Source: Gemmatimonadales bacterium (lineage in GTDB: Bacteria; Gemmatimonadota; Glassbacteria; GWA2-58-10). From it: DNA of 53,971 bases. Made by a program: the position numbers and the translations under genes. A model generated the notes under the pieces. The model was given only the letters and a program-made list of their open reading frames with translations. It did not search any database and was not told the origin of the DNA. Below, one piece after another: positions 41,511 through 49,658 of the stretch (position 1 is the first letter of the stretch; the number at the start of each line of letters is the position of its first letter). The DNA is taken from assembly GCA_024278175.1 (NCBI GenBank), contig JAJRTS010000004.1:1-53971 (forward strand), given 5' to 3'.

Positions 41511-42206
41511 CTACCAGGCCAACCTGCCGGGAGCGTGGTCCTGAAGTTCCAGCTCCAGGCGCTCCTGCAGCACCTGGCCCTCCGTGCGAAGGCGGGTGCG
41601 GGATTCCAGCCGCAACGGGCCCTCGTTGGCCGCGCTGAACACAGCCGCGCGCGTGTCGAGCCCGGCTCCGGGCAGCGAGGCGCGGTAGACGTAATGGCCC
41701 GCCCCGAACCGCCCGGGGCCCAGCAGCTGGGAGAAGAAGTCGTAGCGGCCCGGATAACCGGGGATACCGGGAAAATTGAACAGGCGCAGGTCGATATGAC
41801 CGCCGTTGACATACGAGGCTGGCATCATGAACTCCAGCTCGGCCCCGCGGTCGTACCACAGCGAGCCGCGCACCAGAGCGATTTCCCAGTCCATTTGGCT
41901 TTTTATCCGCTGAATGTTCTCGCTTGCCCGTCCGCTGGCGAACGTGTCCTGGCCGCTGTGACGGTTGCTGATATCCAGCGCCGCGCGCACGGTGAATTTT
42001 CTACCGTCCCAGCGGGAATTTTCCCGGGTCACACTCAACTCGAATGTGCCATAATGAGTGATCCGCACCGTGCCGCTGGACACTCCGACCCAGTAGTAGG
42101 AGTAGGCGTAGCTGTAGCGCCAGTGCGCGCCCCGGGCCAGCGGGAGCAACTCCAGCGGGTTGAGCGCCGCCTCGGTGATAATATATGCCAGGTTGGTGTT
42201 TTGCAT
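41511..42206 (-). CDS. Hypothetical protein, paralogue of the adjacent lipoprotein
   Basis: A predicted 231-residue protein of unknown function. LELLPLARGAHWRYSYAY and TVRITHYGTFELSVTRENSR match, in order, LARLFPLAEGARWEYSFLQ-type and GILTLEVTRAYDR sequence in the next gene upstream, so the two are diverged tandem paralogues. Unlike its neighbour it has no signal peptide, and the ribosome binding site is poor. Either the start is wrong, the 5' end was lost, or it stays in the cytoplasm. The rest is beta-rich with many aromatic residues. A strong terminator follows. Confidence 0.55.
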   Translation of the reverse strand: MQNTNLAYIITEAALNPLELLPLARGAHWRYSYAYSYYWVGVSSGTVRITHYGTFELSVTRENSRWDGRKFTVRAALDISNRHSGQDTFASGRASENIQRIKSQMDWEIALVRGSLWYDRGAELEFMMPASYVNGGHIDLRLFNFPGIPGYPGRYDFFSQLLGPGRFGAGHYVYRASLPGAGLDTRAAVFSAANEGPLRLESRTRLRTEGQVLQERLELELQDHAPGRLAW

Positions 42207-42441
42207 ACTGCATTCACTTTCCGGGGGATTTTTTATCGTTGCTTACTTTTCATCGTTTCGTACATGTTTATACAAATGGGCTCCTGCAAAAGTTCCGGGC
42301 AGGATGTGTGCCAGTGATGGGGAGTCTTATAACGCACTGCCATGTAGTGAGATACGTTGTGAGTATTATGCGGGTATGCGGAAGGGACTTTTAGAAAACG
42401 CCAAGAGTGTTACTGAGAGAGCAACACTTACTTTATGTCAG

Positions 42442-43227
42442 CTATTCCTGTGGTTCACCGGGCGTGTAGTTACGCAGGTAAAGGGAATATCTTGTACCGT
42501 CATAGGGACTGGAGTAGGTACAGTATGTATCGTAGATGTCATACTTTTTTAAAACGCCGGTCTTGGAGTCGAAAATTGCGTCGTAACTGTCACAATCCGT
42601 GCTTGTATCGCGGATATGAAACGAGAGTGCGGACCCGGGGATATCGGTGTCCATGGGGCCGACTAGAGGCACATTGAAGATGTACATATTCACCGAACTG
42701 CGTTCCTCGTATGACTGTGGTGTGATCATCCTGAGTTCGTTGGTTTCATCCCGGTACCAGACCGTATCATTACGTACAGTTAGTCCGAAGTAGTATGTAG
42801 TGTCCTGGACGTTGAGGTTGACGTAACTGGTGTCAGAACCCCAAAACTCACTTGGGTAAGATTGGACGTGATACAGGCTGTCTATTTTTAAATTAATTTC
42901 AACTCTATAATCTTTGGAGTCCTCACGGTCGTAAGCACGGGTCACTTCAAGGGTCAATATCCCATATTGATAGGTGTGATAATTGCAAAAGCCGCACATG
43001 TAAGTGTCAGTAATTTGGTAATGCTGGAGAAAAGAATATTCCCACCTGGCGCCTTCCGCCAGCGGAAACAGCCGGGCATACCGGCTCTGAGTGTCAGGGG
43101 GAGTGTTGTTGTCGATTGTCAGGGAACCGTTGCTTACCGCGGTGGGGTTTGTTGGTTCGTTGATTTCGCACCCATTCAGCAACAGGAACAAAACAAGCAG
43201 TGCCGTTTTAAATATTCTGGATTCCAT
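42442..43227 (-). CDS. Hypothetical lipoprotein
   Basis: A 261-residue lipoprotein: MESRIFKTALLVLFLLLNGC with the lipobox LNGC. The mature part is beta-rich with FPLAEGARWEYSFLQHYQ, LTLEVTRAYDRED and a C-terminal region rich in Tyr, Asp and Ser. The start at 43227 is chosen because it gives a clean lipoprotein signal; an in-frame ATG eight codons earlier spoils it. The gene is more AT-rich than most around it. Function unknown; it shares a fold-like pattern with its downstream paralogue. Paired GTAAC palindromes lie about 120 bp upstream. Confidence 0.7.
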   Translation of the reverse strand: MESRIFKTALLVLFLLLNGCEINEPTNPTAVSNGSLTIDNNTPPDTQSRYARLFPLAEGARWEYSFLQHYQITDTYMCGFCNYHTYQYGILTLEVTRAYDREDSKDYRVEINLKIDSLYHVQSYPSEFWGSDTSYVNLNVQDTTYYFGLTVRNDTVWYRDETNELRMITPQSYEERSSVNMYIFNVPLVGPMDTDIPGSALSFHIRDTSTDCDSYDAIFDSKTGVLKKYDIYDTYCTYSSPYDGTRYSLYLRNYTPGEPQE

Positions 43228-43342
43228 TATCTCGCCTTGTTTGAAGTTCATGAACTTACAAACACAAGGCGGATGCCAGCTGGTATGAATAACGTAAAGG
43301 ATTACAGATAAATGAAATAAGATCTGGATGCGGGAGGGTCAG

Positions 43343-43376
43343 GTAACATATGTTACTGACGTGGTAACAGCGTTAC
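43343..43376. promoter_or_regulatory. Two adjacent GTAAC...GTTAC palindromes
   Basis: GTAACATATGTTAC (43343-43356) is a perfect 14-bp palindrome; GTAACAGCGTTAC (43364-43376) repeats the half-sites with a 3-nt centre. The centres are about 20 bp apart, two helical turns, as for cooperative dimers. They lie upstream of the lipoprotein gene at 43227. Confidence 0.5.
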
Positions 43377-43451
43377 GCGAGCAGCCACAAGTGGGCGGGG
43401 GGTGTTATAGCGCTCGGCTCCTACCGGTACTCATTTTAAAACGGAGTTGGC

Positions 43452-43478
43452 AAAAAAAAGGGCGACTCATGCGTCGCC
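43452..43478 (-). terminator. Rho-independent terminator of metG
   Basis: On the minus strand GGGCGAC (43478-43472) pairs with GTCGCCC (43466-43460) around a short loop, and eight Ts follow (43459-43452). It begins 24 bp after the metG stop codon. Confidence 0.92.
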
Positions 43479-43501
43479 CCTACGGTATTCTCTGCAATTG
43501 C

Positions 43502-45571
43502 TTAGCTGATCCTCGTCCCCGGCGGCAGGTCGCGCTCCGGGTCGACAGTGGTCAGGCCCAGGGCTTCGCTCCCGCCCTCGCCGGCCACCGCCGCCAGCAC
43601 CATGCCCTGGCTCTCGATCCCCATCACCTTGCGCGGGGCCAGGTTGGCCACCATCAGCACCTTGCGGCCCACAAGGGCCTCCGGCGCGTACTGGCCCTTG
43701 ATCCCGGCGCAGACAGTGCGCTCGCCCAGCTCGCCCACATCCAGCGTGAGTTTTAACAATTTTTTGCTCTTGGGCACTTCCTGCGCGTCTTTAACCAGCG
43801 CCACCCGGATGTCCAGCTTGAGAAAATCATCGAATGCAATCTCCGGAGTTTTTGCCGGTTCTTCCTTTTGCGGCTGCTGATTGTCCTTATAGGTGGCTTC
43901 CTGGTCCGCGATAGCCTCGTCGTCGATCTTGGGAAAGAGCACCTCCACCGGGCCGATCTTGTGCCCCTCCGGTATTTTTGCTGAATAGTCCTGGCTCCAC
44001 GGATGGTCTTCCCATTTTTCGCTCAGGCCGAGTTGTTTCCAGATCTTGACCGCCGAGAACGGCATGATCGGGAACATCGCCACGCTCATCGCGTAGGCAG
44101 CGTGGGCGCAGATATTGAGCGTGGTGGCGCAGTCGGCCAGGTCGCTTTTGCGAGACTTCCAGGGCGCCTTGTCATTGAAATATTTATTACAAAACCTTGA
44201 AAACTCACCAAAAACATTTGCAGCAGCACGAAATCTGAACGTATCAAAAAACATTCCTACATCGTCTGAAATTCCTTCTTTCGAGAGCCAAACCATCATT
44301 TTGCGGTCCAGCTCTCCGAGCGTGCTCCGCGCAGGTACTTTCCCGTCAAAATAGCGGTTAATAAAAGTCAGGGTTCTGTTAATAAAATTCCCGACCGTAT
44401 CCGCCAGCTCGTTGTTATTGTGGGCCTGGAACTCGCGAATGTTGAAATCCGTGTCGCGGTTCTCGGGCATGTTGCTGCACAGGTAGTAGCGCAGCGGGTC
44501 CGGCTCGAACCGGTCGAGGTAGTCGTGCAGCCAGACCGCGAAATTACGACTGGTGCTGAACTTGAGGCCCTCGAGGTTCAGGTACTCGTTGGCCGGCACG
44601 TTCTCGGGCAGCACGTAGTGGCCGTATGCCATCAGCGTGGCCGGGAACATCAGGACGTGGAAGAAGATGTTGTCCTTGCCGATAAAGTGCACCAGCCGGG
44701 TATTTTTCTGATCCCACCAGTATTTTTTCCATAGCTCCGGGTCGCCCTGCTGCTCGGCCCACTCGCGGGTGCTGGATATGTAGCCGATAGTGGCGTCGAA
44801 CCACACGTAGAGCACCTTGCCCTCGTACCCAGGCAGCGGCACGGGGATACCCCAACTCAGGTCGCGGGTGACTGCCCGTTCTTTCAGGCCGTCCTTGAAC
44901 ATCCCGCGGCAGAAATTGAGCACGTTCTCTTTCCAGTATTTTTTGTCCGGTTTTGACAGCCATTTTTCCAGACGGGGCTGGAGCTTGTCAAGCTTGAGAT
45001 ACAGGTGCTCGGTCTCGCGGACAACCGGAGTGCTGCCGGAGAGCTTGCTGCGCGGGGTTTTAAGCTCCAGCGGGTCGATAGGCTTGCCGCATTTTTCGCA
45101 CTGATCGCCACTGCACTGATCGTACCCGCAGAAGTTGCAGGTGCCTTCCACGTAACGGTCCGGCAGGAAGCGCTCCAACTGCTCGTCGTAAAGCTGCCTC
45201 TGTGTGCGGGCGGTCATCAGGCCCTGCTCGTGGAGCCTGAGGAATATATCCTGGCTGGTCTGGTGATGGATCGGCAGGCTGGTGCGGCTGAAGTGGTCGA
45301 AACTTATCCCCGCGCGCTCGAAAGTATCCCTGATGTGGGGATACCACTTGTCGACAACCTGCTGGGGCGTGATACCCTGCCTGTCGGCGCTGATCGTGAT
45401 CGGTACCCCGTGCTCGTCGGTGCCGCCCACGTAGAGCACGTCGTGGCCGCACAGGCGGCAGAAGCGGACGAAAATATCCGCGGGCAGGTAGGCCCCGGCC
45501 AGGTGGCCCAGATGGATCGGCCCGTTGGCGTAGGGCAGGGCGCTGGTTACAAGTACTTTTTTCTTTTTCAT
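43502..45571 (-). CDS. metG: Methionyl-tRNA synthetase with C-terminal tRNA-binding domain
   Basis: A 689-residue class I aminoacyl-tRNA synthetase that charges tRNA-Met. The HIGH-type motif is HLGH (PIHLGHLAGAYL), the KMSKS loop is KFSTS in GLKFSTSRNFAVW, and a zinc-knuckle pair CNFCGYDQCSGDQCEKCG marks the two-knuckle form. The C-terminal 110 residues are the EMAP/Trbp111-like dimerisation and tRNA-binding domain (FLKLDIRVALVKDAQEVPKS, VMGIESQGMVLAA). It is downstream of metK with a terminator between the two genes, so they are probably separately transcribed. Confidence 0.97.
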   Translation of the reverse strand: MKKKKVLVTSALPYANGPIHLGHLAGAYLPADIFVRFCRLCGHDVLYVGGTDEHGVPITISADRQGITPQQVVDKWYPHIRDTFERAGISFDHFSRTSLPIHHQTSQDIFLRLHEQGLMTARTQRQLYDEQLERFLPDRYVEGTCNFCGYDQCSGDQCEKCGKPIDPLELKTPRSKLSGSTPVVRETEHLYLKLDKLQPRLEKWLSKPDKKYWKENVLNFCRGMFKDGLKERAVTRDLSWGIPVPLPGYEGKVLYVWFDATIGYISSTREWAEQQGDPELWKKYWWDQKNTRLVHFIGKDNIFFHVLMFPATLMAYGHYVLPENVPANEYLNLEGLKFSTSRNFAVWLHDYLDRFEPDPLRYYLCSNMPENRDTDFNIREFQAHNNNELADTVGNFINRTLTFINRYFDGKVPARSTLGELDRKMMVWLSKEGISDDVGMFFDTFRFRAAANVFGEFSRFCNKYFNDKAPWKSRKSDLADCATTLNICAHAAYAMSVAMFPIMPFSAVKIWKQLGLSEKWEDHPWSQDYSAKIPEGHKIGPVEVLFPKIDDEAIADQEATYKDNQQPQKEEPAKTPEIAFDDFLKLDIRVALVKDAQEVPKSKKLLKLTLDVGELGERTVCAGIKGQYAPEALVGRKVLMVANLAPRKVMGIESQGMVLAAVAGEGGSEALGLTTVDPERDLPPGTRIS

Positions 45572-45603
45572 TACGTATGGTTCCCGGCTACTGGGGAAAA
45601 AAT

Positions 45604-45649
45604 CGCCGCGGTTTTTTTATCCGGCAACCCTGAATAAAAAACCGCGGCG
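45604..45649 (-). terminator. Terminator between metK and metG
   Basis: CGCCGCGGTTTTTTT-type left arm (45604-45619) and its complement (45635-45649) with a 15-nt loop; on the minus strand the stem is followed by a run of Ts. It lies 22 bp past the metK stop codon. Confidence 0.85.
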
Positions 45650-45670
45650 TAAGATAATTGGCAAAATTAA

Positions 45671-46891
45671 TTACATGCCTGTCGCTGCTTTGAGGGCGTC
45701 CACCCTGTCGGTGCGCTCCCAGGTGAACGACTCCTCGGTGCGGCCGAAATGGCCGTAGGCCGCGGTGGGCTCGTAGATCGGCCGCAGCAGATCCAACGAG
45801 CTGATAATCCCGGCGGGCTTGAGGTTGAATACCTCTCGGATAGCCGCGGAGATTTTCTCCACCGGTACGGCGGCGCCCCCGGCCTGCACGTAGACACTCA
45901 CCGGCTCCGCCACGCCGATCGCGTAGGCGAGCTCTACCTCGCAGACAGCGGCCAAACCGGCGGCCACCACGTTCTTGGCCACATAGCGGGCCATGTATGC
46001 GGCGCTGCGGTCCACCTTGGAGGGGTCCTTGCCGCTGAACGCGCCGCCGCCGTGACGGCCCATGCCACCGTAGGTGTCCACGATGATCTTGCGGCCGGTC
46101 AGACCGGCGTCGGCCTTGGGGCCGCCCTCGCAGAAAGCGCCGGTGGGATTGATATAGACCTGGTGGCTCTCCACGTTATCTTTTTCCGCGTGCAGTTCTT
46201 TCTCGCTCACCAGACCCGTGGGCGCCAGGACCGGGATCACCACCTGCTCGAGGATGTCGGTGCGAAGGTCGGCCAGTTTGTAGTCGCGGGCGTGATGGCT
46301 GGAGACGACCACGTTACGGATCGCCACCGGCTTGCCGTTCTCGTACTCCACGCTCACCTGGGTTTTGCCGTCGGGGTAGAGCTTGGGCAGGATGCCGCTC
46401 TTGCGCACCCCGGTAAGACGGCGCGCGAGTTTGTGGGCCAGGAAAATCGGCACGGGCATCAACTCGCAGCCGCCGTCCAGGGAGTCGCCCTCGCTGGTGG
46501 CGTAGCCGAACATCATCCCCTGGTCGCCGGCGCCCTGTTCCTTGAACAGCCCTGTGCCGTCAACACCCTGGCTGATATCGCCGCTCTGGGGTTTCAGCCG
46601 AACGTCCACATGCACCTCGTCGGCGTGGAAGCCGATCCCCTCGGCCGTGTAACCGATTTTGCGGATGGCCTGGCGGGCCACTTGCTCGAAGTCGATGTTT
46701 TCGATGCATTTCCGGCTGACCTCGCCGGTGACCACGACCAGGCCCTCGGTGGTCAGGGCCTCGCAGGCGACCCTGTTGGCGGGATCGAGACCCTTCGCCA
46801 CGTCCAGAACGCTATCGCTTATCTTGTCACAGACCTTGTCCGGGTGTCCCTCGGTTACCGACTCGGAGGTGAAGATATATTTGTTCGCCAT
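45671..46891 (-). CDS. metK: S-adenosylmethionine synthetase
   Basis: A 406-residue enzyme that makes SAM from methionine and ATP. Family motifs are intact: [20 protein letters not shown] at the N-terminus, [12 protein letters not shown] (ATP-binding hexapeptide region), and [19 protein letters not shown] (phosphate-binding loop). The sequence is full length. AAGGAA lies upstream of the ATG. The upstream region shows no SAM riboswitch. SAM from this enzyme would feed the menaquinone methyltransferase and other methyltransferases in the window, which is only a general link. Confidence 0.97.
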   Translation of the reverse strand: MANKYIFTSESVTEGHPDKVCDKISDSVLDVAKGLDPANRVACEALTTEGLVVVTGEVSRKCIENIDFEQVARQAIRKIGYTAEGIGFHADEVHVDVRLKPQSGDISQGVDGTGLFKEQGAGDQGMMFGYATSEGDSLDGGCELMPVPIFLAHKLARRLTGVRKSGILPKLYPDGKTQVSVEYENGKPVAIRNVVVSSHHARDYKLADLRTDILEQVVIPVLAPTGLVSEKELHAEKDNVESHQVYINPTGAFCEGGPKADAGLTGRKIIVDTYGGMGRHGGGAFSGKDPSKVDRSAAYMARYVAKNVVAAGLAAVCEVELAYAIGVAEPVSVYVQAGGAAVPVEKISAAIREVFNLKPAGIISSLDLLRPIYEPTAAYGHFGRTEESFTWERTDRVDALKAATGM

Positions 46892-47306
46892 CTCTGTGGT
46901 TCCTTCCGATCCCGTGCTTTACGGTTGTATGTAAGGTTCCCGCCGATGAGAACCGGTTTTTTGTAAAATTGGCATAAAAACTAAAAACTAAAAGCTCTTA
47001 TGGTAAAAGGCAACAGTTAGCCCGCATTATTCATAAAAAATATCGCCTCATTTCGATAACTTTTGGCAATGAAGCGAGTTAACACGGAGTTGCTTTGTCC
47101 TGCGAAGACGGGTTTTATTTTTTTACCAAAAAAACAAACCGGCGATATTTTTACCTTCGGCTCGCCTGCTTTGTCCGATTAGCTGCGTCATCAGTGGATT
47201 GCGGTACGGCAGTACAGCGGCGCCACTGCTTTCTTGCTTCTGCTAACAAATCAGGCTTCGTTAATAATCCGGGTTAGTTGCCCGTTTTTCCGCCGGGGGG
47301 CGGGGA
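46892..47306. other. Intergenic region, no gene supported
   Basis: About 415 bp between metK and the deaminase-like gene, both leftward. A short open frame (47095-47277, plus strand) has no ribosome binding site or recognisable family. A search by eye for SAM-I, SAM-II and SAH riboswitch cores upstream of metK found none. AT-rich tracts such as TTTTATTTTTTTACC occur, but no clear promoter. Confidence 0.4.
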
Positions 47307-48092
47307 TCATTCGCCGATTTCGAAAACGGAAGGTAAATTATCCCTGTCCAGCTCCGGACGGTTCAGCCCGGCGGCGGAGAGGGAGTCAAGAAACAAGTGG
47401 CTCGCCTGATGGCGGCGCAGGATGCTGGCCGGGGTGTCCGGGCCCACCGGTTCGTTCAGGGTGCGGGCCACCGCCGTGGCCTTGCGGCTCTCGCCCACCA
47501 CGCTGACCACCGAGCGGCAGCGCATGATCCGCCCGATACTGATCGTGATCGCCCGGGCCGGGCAGCTCTGCCAACTGTCGAACCAGCCCTCGCCGGCAAG
47601 CTGTTGGCGGCTTCTGCGGTCCACATCTATTACGCGGAACGCCAGCGGCTCCTCGAAATCAGCGGGCGGGTCGTTGAGCGCCAGATGGGCCGTCTCGCCG
47701 ATCCCGGCAAAGCAGACGTCCACCGGCTCGCGCTCCATCAGCGCGGCGTAGCGGCCGCATTCGGCCTCGGGGTCGGCGGCGTTGCCGTCCAGCAGATGGT
47801 ACTCCCCCGGATGGACCTTGCCGATAAAGCGTTCGTGAAGGTAGCGGTCGAAACTGGCGGGGTGCTCCACCGGCAGACCGATGTAGTCATCGAGGTGGAA
47901 CATCACGGTTTTATCCCAGGGCACGCCTGCCACCGCGGTCAGTTCTTCCAGGAACACGGCCTGGCTCATGCCTGTGCTGAGGATAATCACCGCCCGGTTC
48001 CGGCGGGCCACCGCGTCGCGGATCAGCCCGGCCCCGAACCCGGCGGCGGCGCGGGCCATCTCCCTGTGGGTGTCATATACGTTGACTTTCAT
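47307..48092 (-). CDS. Glucosamine-6-phosphate deaminase-like sugar isomerase
   Basis: A 261-residue NagB/6-phosphogluconolactonase-fold protein. FHLDDYIGLPVEHPASFDRYL is the NagB active-site region and GIGETAHLALNDPP the catalytic loop. In NagB this loop is usually GIGxDGHIAFNEP, so two expected acidic positions are altered (Asp to Thr, Glu to Asp) while His is kept. The activity may therefore differ from glucosamine-6-phosphate deamination. The ATG at 48092 matches the family's usual start, although its ribosome binding site is weak; an in-frame ATG at 48134 would add 14 residues. Confidence 0.8.
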   Translation of the reverse strand: MKVNVYDTHREMARAAAGFGAGLIRDAVARRNRAVIILSTGMSQAVFLEELTAVAGVPWDKTVMFHLDDYIGLPVEHPASFDRYLHERFIGKVHPGEYHLLDGNAADPEAECGRYAALMEREPVDVCFAGIGETAHLALNDPPADFEEPLAFRVIDVDRRSRQQLAGEGWFDSWQSCPARAITISIGRIMRCRSVVSVVGESRKATAVARTLNEPVGPDTPASILRRHQASHLFLDSLSAAGLNRPELDRDNLPSVFEIGE

Positions 48093-48160
48093 AAATTGAT
48101 AGCGCCCTCTGAAAGTAATGATTTCGATCTGCATTGAAAGGCAAGCGCGGCAATCATAAT

Positions 48161-48200
48161 AAAAAAAACGCCGGCAGGGAAGAGTCCCGGCGTTTTTTTT
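48161..48200. terminator. Strong bidirectional terminator
   Basis: Perfect 14-bp arms, AAAAAAAACGCCGG (48161-48174) and its complement (48187-48200), with a 12-nt loop. A-T tails on both sides allow termination in either direction; it follows the broken outer-membrane protein gene on the minus strand. Confidence 0.93.
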
Positions 48201-48224
48201 TCGGCTCCGGCTGAACGGTTAGTT

Positions 48225-48506
48225 TTAAAAATGCAGTTTCAGTCCTCCGCTGAAATCGATAACCGAGAGGCTTTCCTCCGTGTTGATCCAGTTATAGCGC
48301 ACCTTGCCCGTTAGCGAGTACTTTTCGCTCATTCTGAATTCGATCCCGCCGCCGAGCTGAACGCCGAACTCGTTGGCGCCGGCCCTGTCGCCGAAATTGA
48401 CCAGTGCATAGCGCCGGCTGCTGCCTTCGGGGTACAACCCTTGACACCGCGAGCCCTGTCTGGTAGGATTTTTACAGTACGGAGTACCAGGACTGAATAC
48501 CCCCAA
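48225..48506 (-). pseudogene. C-terminal remnant of an outer-membrane beta-barrel protein
   Basis: An open frame of 93 residues whose last 60 or so (ALVNFGDRAGANEFGVQLGG, then strands and the end SVIDFSGGLKLHF) are a typical final portion of a small outer-membrane barrel, closing with Phe. The first 30 residues (MGVFSPGTPYCKNPTRQGS) are low quality and there is no signal peptide. The 5' two thirds of the gene are missing, and the divergent gene at 48545 starts close by. It looks like a relic left by a deletion or rearrangement. Confidence 0.6.
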
Positions 48507-48544
48507 ATAGTGATTCTCACATAATTCTCAGTCAGGAGCTTCCC

Positions 48545-49519
48545 ATGCGGAAAGACAAAAGTAAAGACAACGGTACAATCTCCCGCCGCCGGATGATTAC
48601 TACCGCTTTGGCCGGAACCGGGGCGCTGGGTTTGGGCGCGATCAGCGCCTGCCAGGCCAGGCCGGGCGACAGCGCCGCCGCCGCGCAGGGCGAGTCCTCC
48701 GCCGGGTGTGCGGTTGTCAAGCCGACCCACAACATGAAACTCTCGCTGGCCGCTTACTCGATGCGCCAGGCGTTTGGCGCGGGCACAATCGACCTGTTCG
48801 ATTTTATCGACTGGTGCGCCGAGCTGGACCTGCAGGGCACCGAACTGACTTCCTATTACTTCCCCGAGGAATTTGACAACGCATACCTGCACAAGCTCAA
48901 ACTGCGCGCCTTCAGGCAGGGGGTTTCCATCAGCGGCACGGCGATAGCCAACGATTTCTGCCTGAAGCCGGGCAGCGAGGAGCGCGCGCGCGACCTGGCG
49001 CATGTGAAGCAGTGGATCGACTACGCCGCCGAGATGGACGCGCCGCACATCCGCATTTTCGCCGGTAAGGCTCCCAAGAATGTGGAACTGGACAAGGCTC
49101 TGGACTGGGTGGCCGAGGGGATCAATGAAAGCCTGGAATACGCCGCTAAACGCGGCGTGGTGCTGGGGCTGGAAAACCACGGCGGTGTGACCGCACGGGC
49201 CAAGGACCATCTGGCGATCTGTGACCGGGTGGGCAAGCATCCCAATTTCGGGATCAACCTCGACAGCGGCAACTACCACACCGACTGCTACGAGGAACTG
49301 GCGATGGCCGCTCCGCGCGCCGTGAACGTGCAGATCAAGGTCAGGATCAGCGATAACGACGGCAACCGGCTCGATACCGACATGGCGCGCGTCCGCGACA
49401 TTCTGGTCGCCGCAAATTACAAGGGCTGGGTGGCGCTGGAGTACGAGGAGAAAGAAGACCCGAAAGTGGCTATTCCGCGCTATCTGGAGCAGATGAAGAA
49501 AGTCTACCTGGGTGTCTGA
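48545..49519 (+). CDS. Exported sugar phosphate isomerase/epimerase-like TIM barrel
   Basis: A 324-residue protein of the xylose isomerase-like (AP endonuclease 2) family. The N-terminus SRRRMITTALAGTGALGLGA with a following lipobox-like ISAC indicates Tat export, perhaps as a lipoprotein. Barrel motifs are ELDLQGTELTSYYFP, APHIRIFAG, VLGLENHGGVTARAKD and NFGINLDSGNYH, and the Glu, His and Asp of these are likely metal ligands. Exported members of this family are common near glycan-degrading genes, and several oxidise or epimerise keto-sugars. The substrate is unknown. A strong terminator follows. Confidence 0.85.
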   Translation: MRKDKSKDNGTISRRRMITTALAGTGALGLGAISACQARPGDSAAAAQGESSAGCAVVKPTHNMKLSLAAYSMRQAFGAGTIDLFDFIDWCAELDLQGTELTSYYFPEEFDNAYLHKLKLRAFRQGVSISGTAIANDFCLKPGSEERARDLAHVKQWIDYAAEMDAPHIRIFAGKAPKNVELDKALDWVAEGINESLEYAAKRGVVLGLENHGGVTARAKDHLAICDRVGKHPNFGINLDSGNYHTDCYEELAMAAPRAVNVQIKVRISDNDGNRLDTDMARVRDILVAANYKGWVALEYEEKEDPKVAIPRYLEQMKKVYLGV

Positions 49520-49560
49520 CCGCGTCGGGGCAAGATTGTCATCGGGGTGGTAATCGCAAA

Positions 49561-49595
49561 AGAGGAGGGGGCCGGAAAGCCCCCTCCTCTTTTTA
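49561..49595 (+). terminator. Rho-independent terminator
   Basis: AGAGGAGGGGGC (49561-49572) and GCCCCCTCCTCT (49579-49590) form a 12-bp stem with a 6-nt loop, followed by five Ts, 41 bp after the stop of the isomerase-like gene. Confidence 0.95.
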
Positions 49596-49658
49596 GTGGC
49601 AAATTTATGAAGCCCGGGTCGGCAACAGGGGAATAATCACAGTCGCTTCTTCGCGCAC

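Noticed and set aside
46892-47060. SAM riboswitch upstream of metK
   Set aside because: The conserved core sequences of the common SAM and SAH riboswitch classes were looked for on the minus strand and not found.
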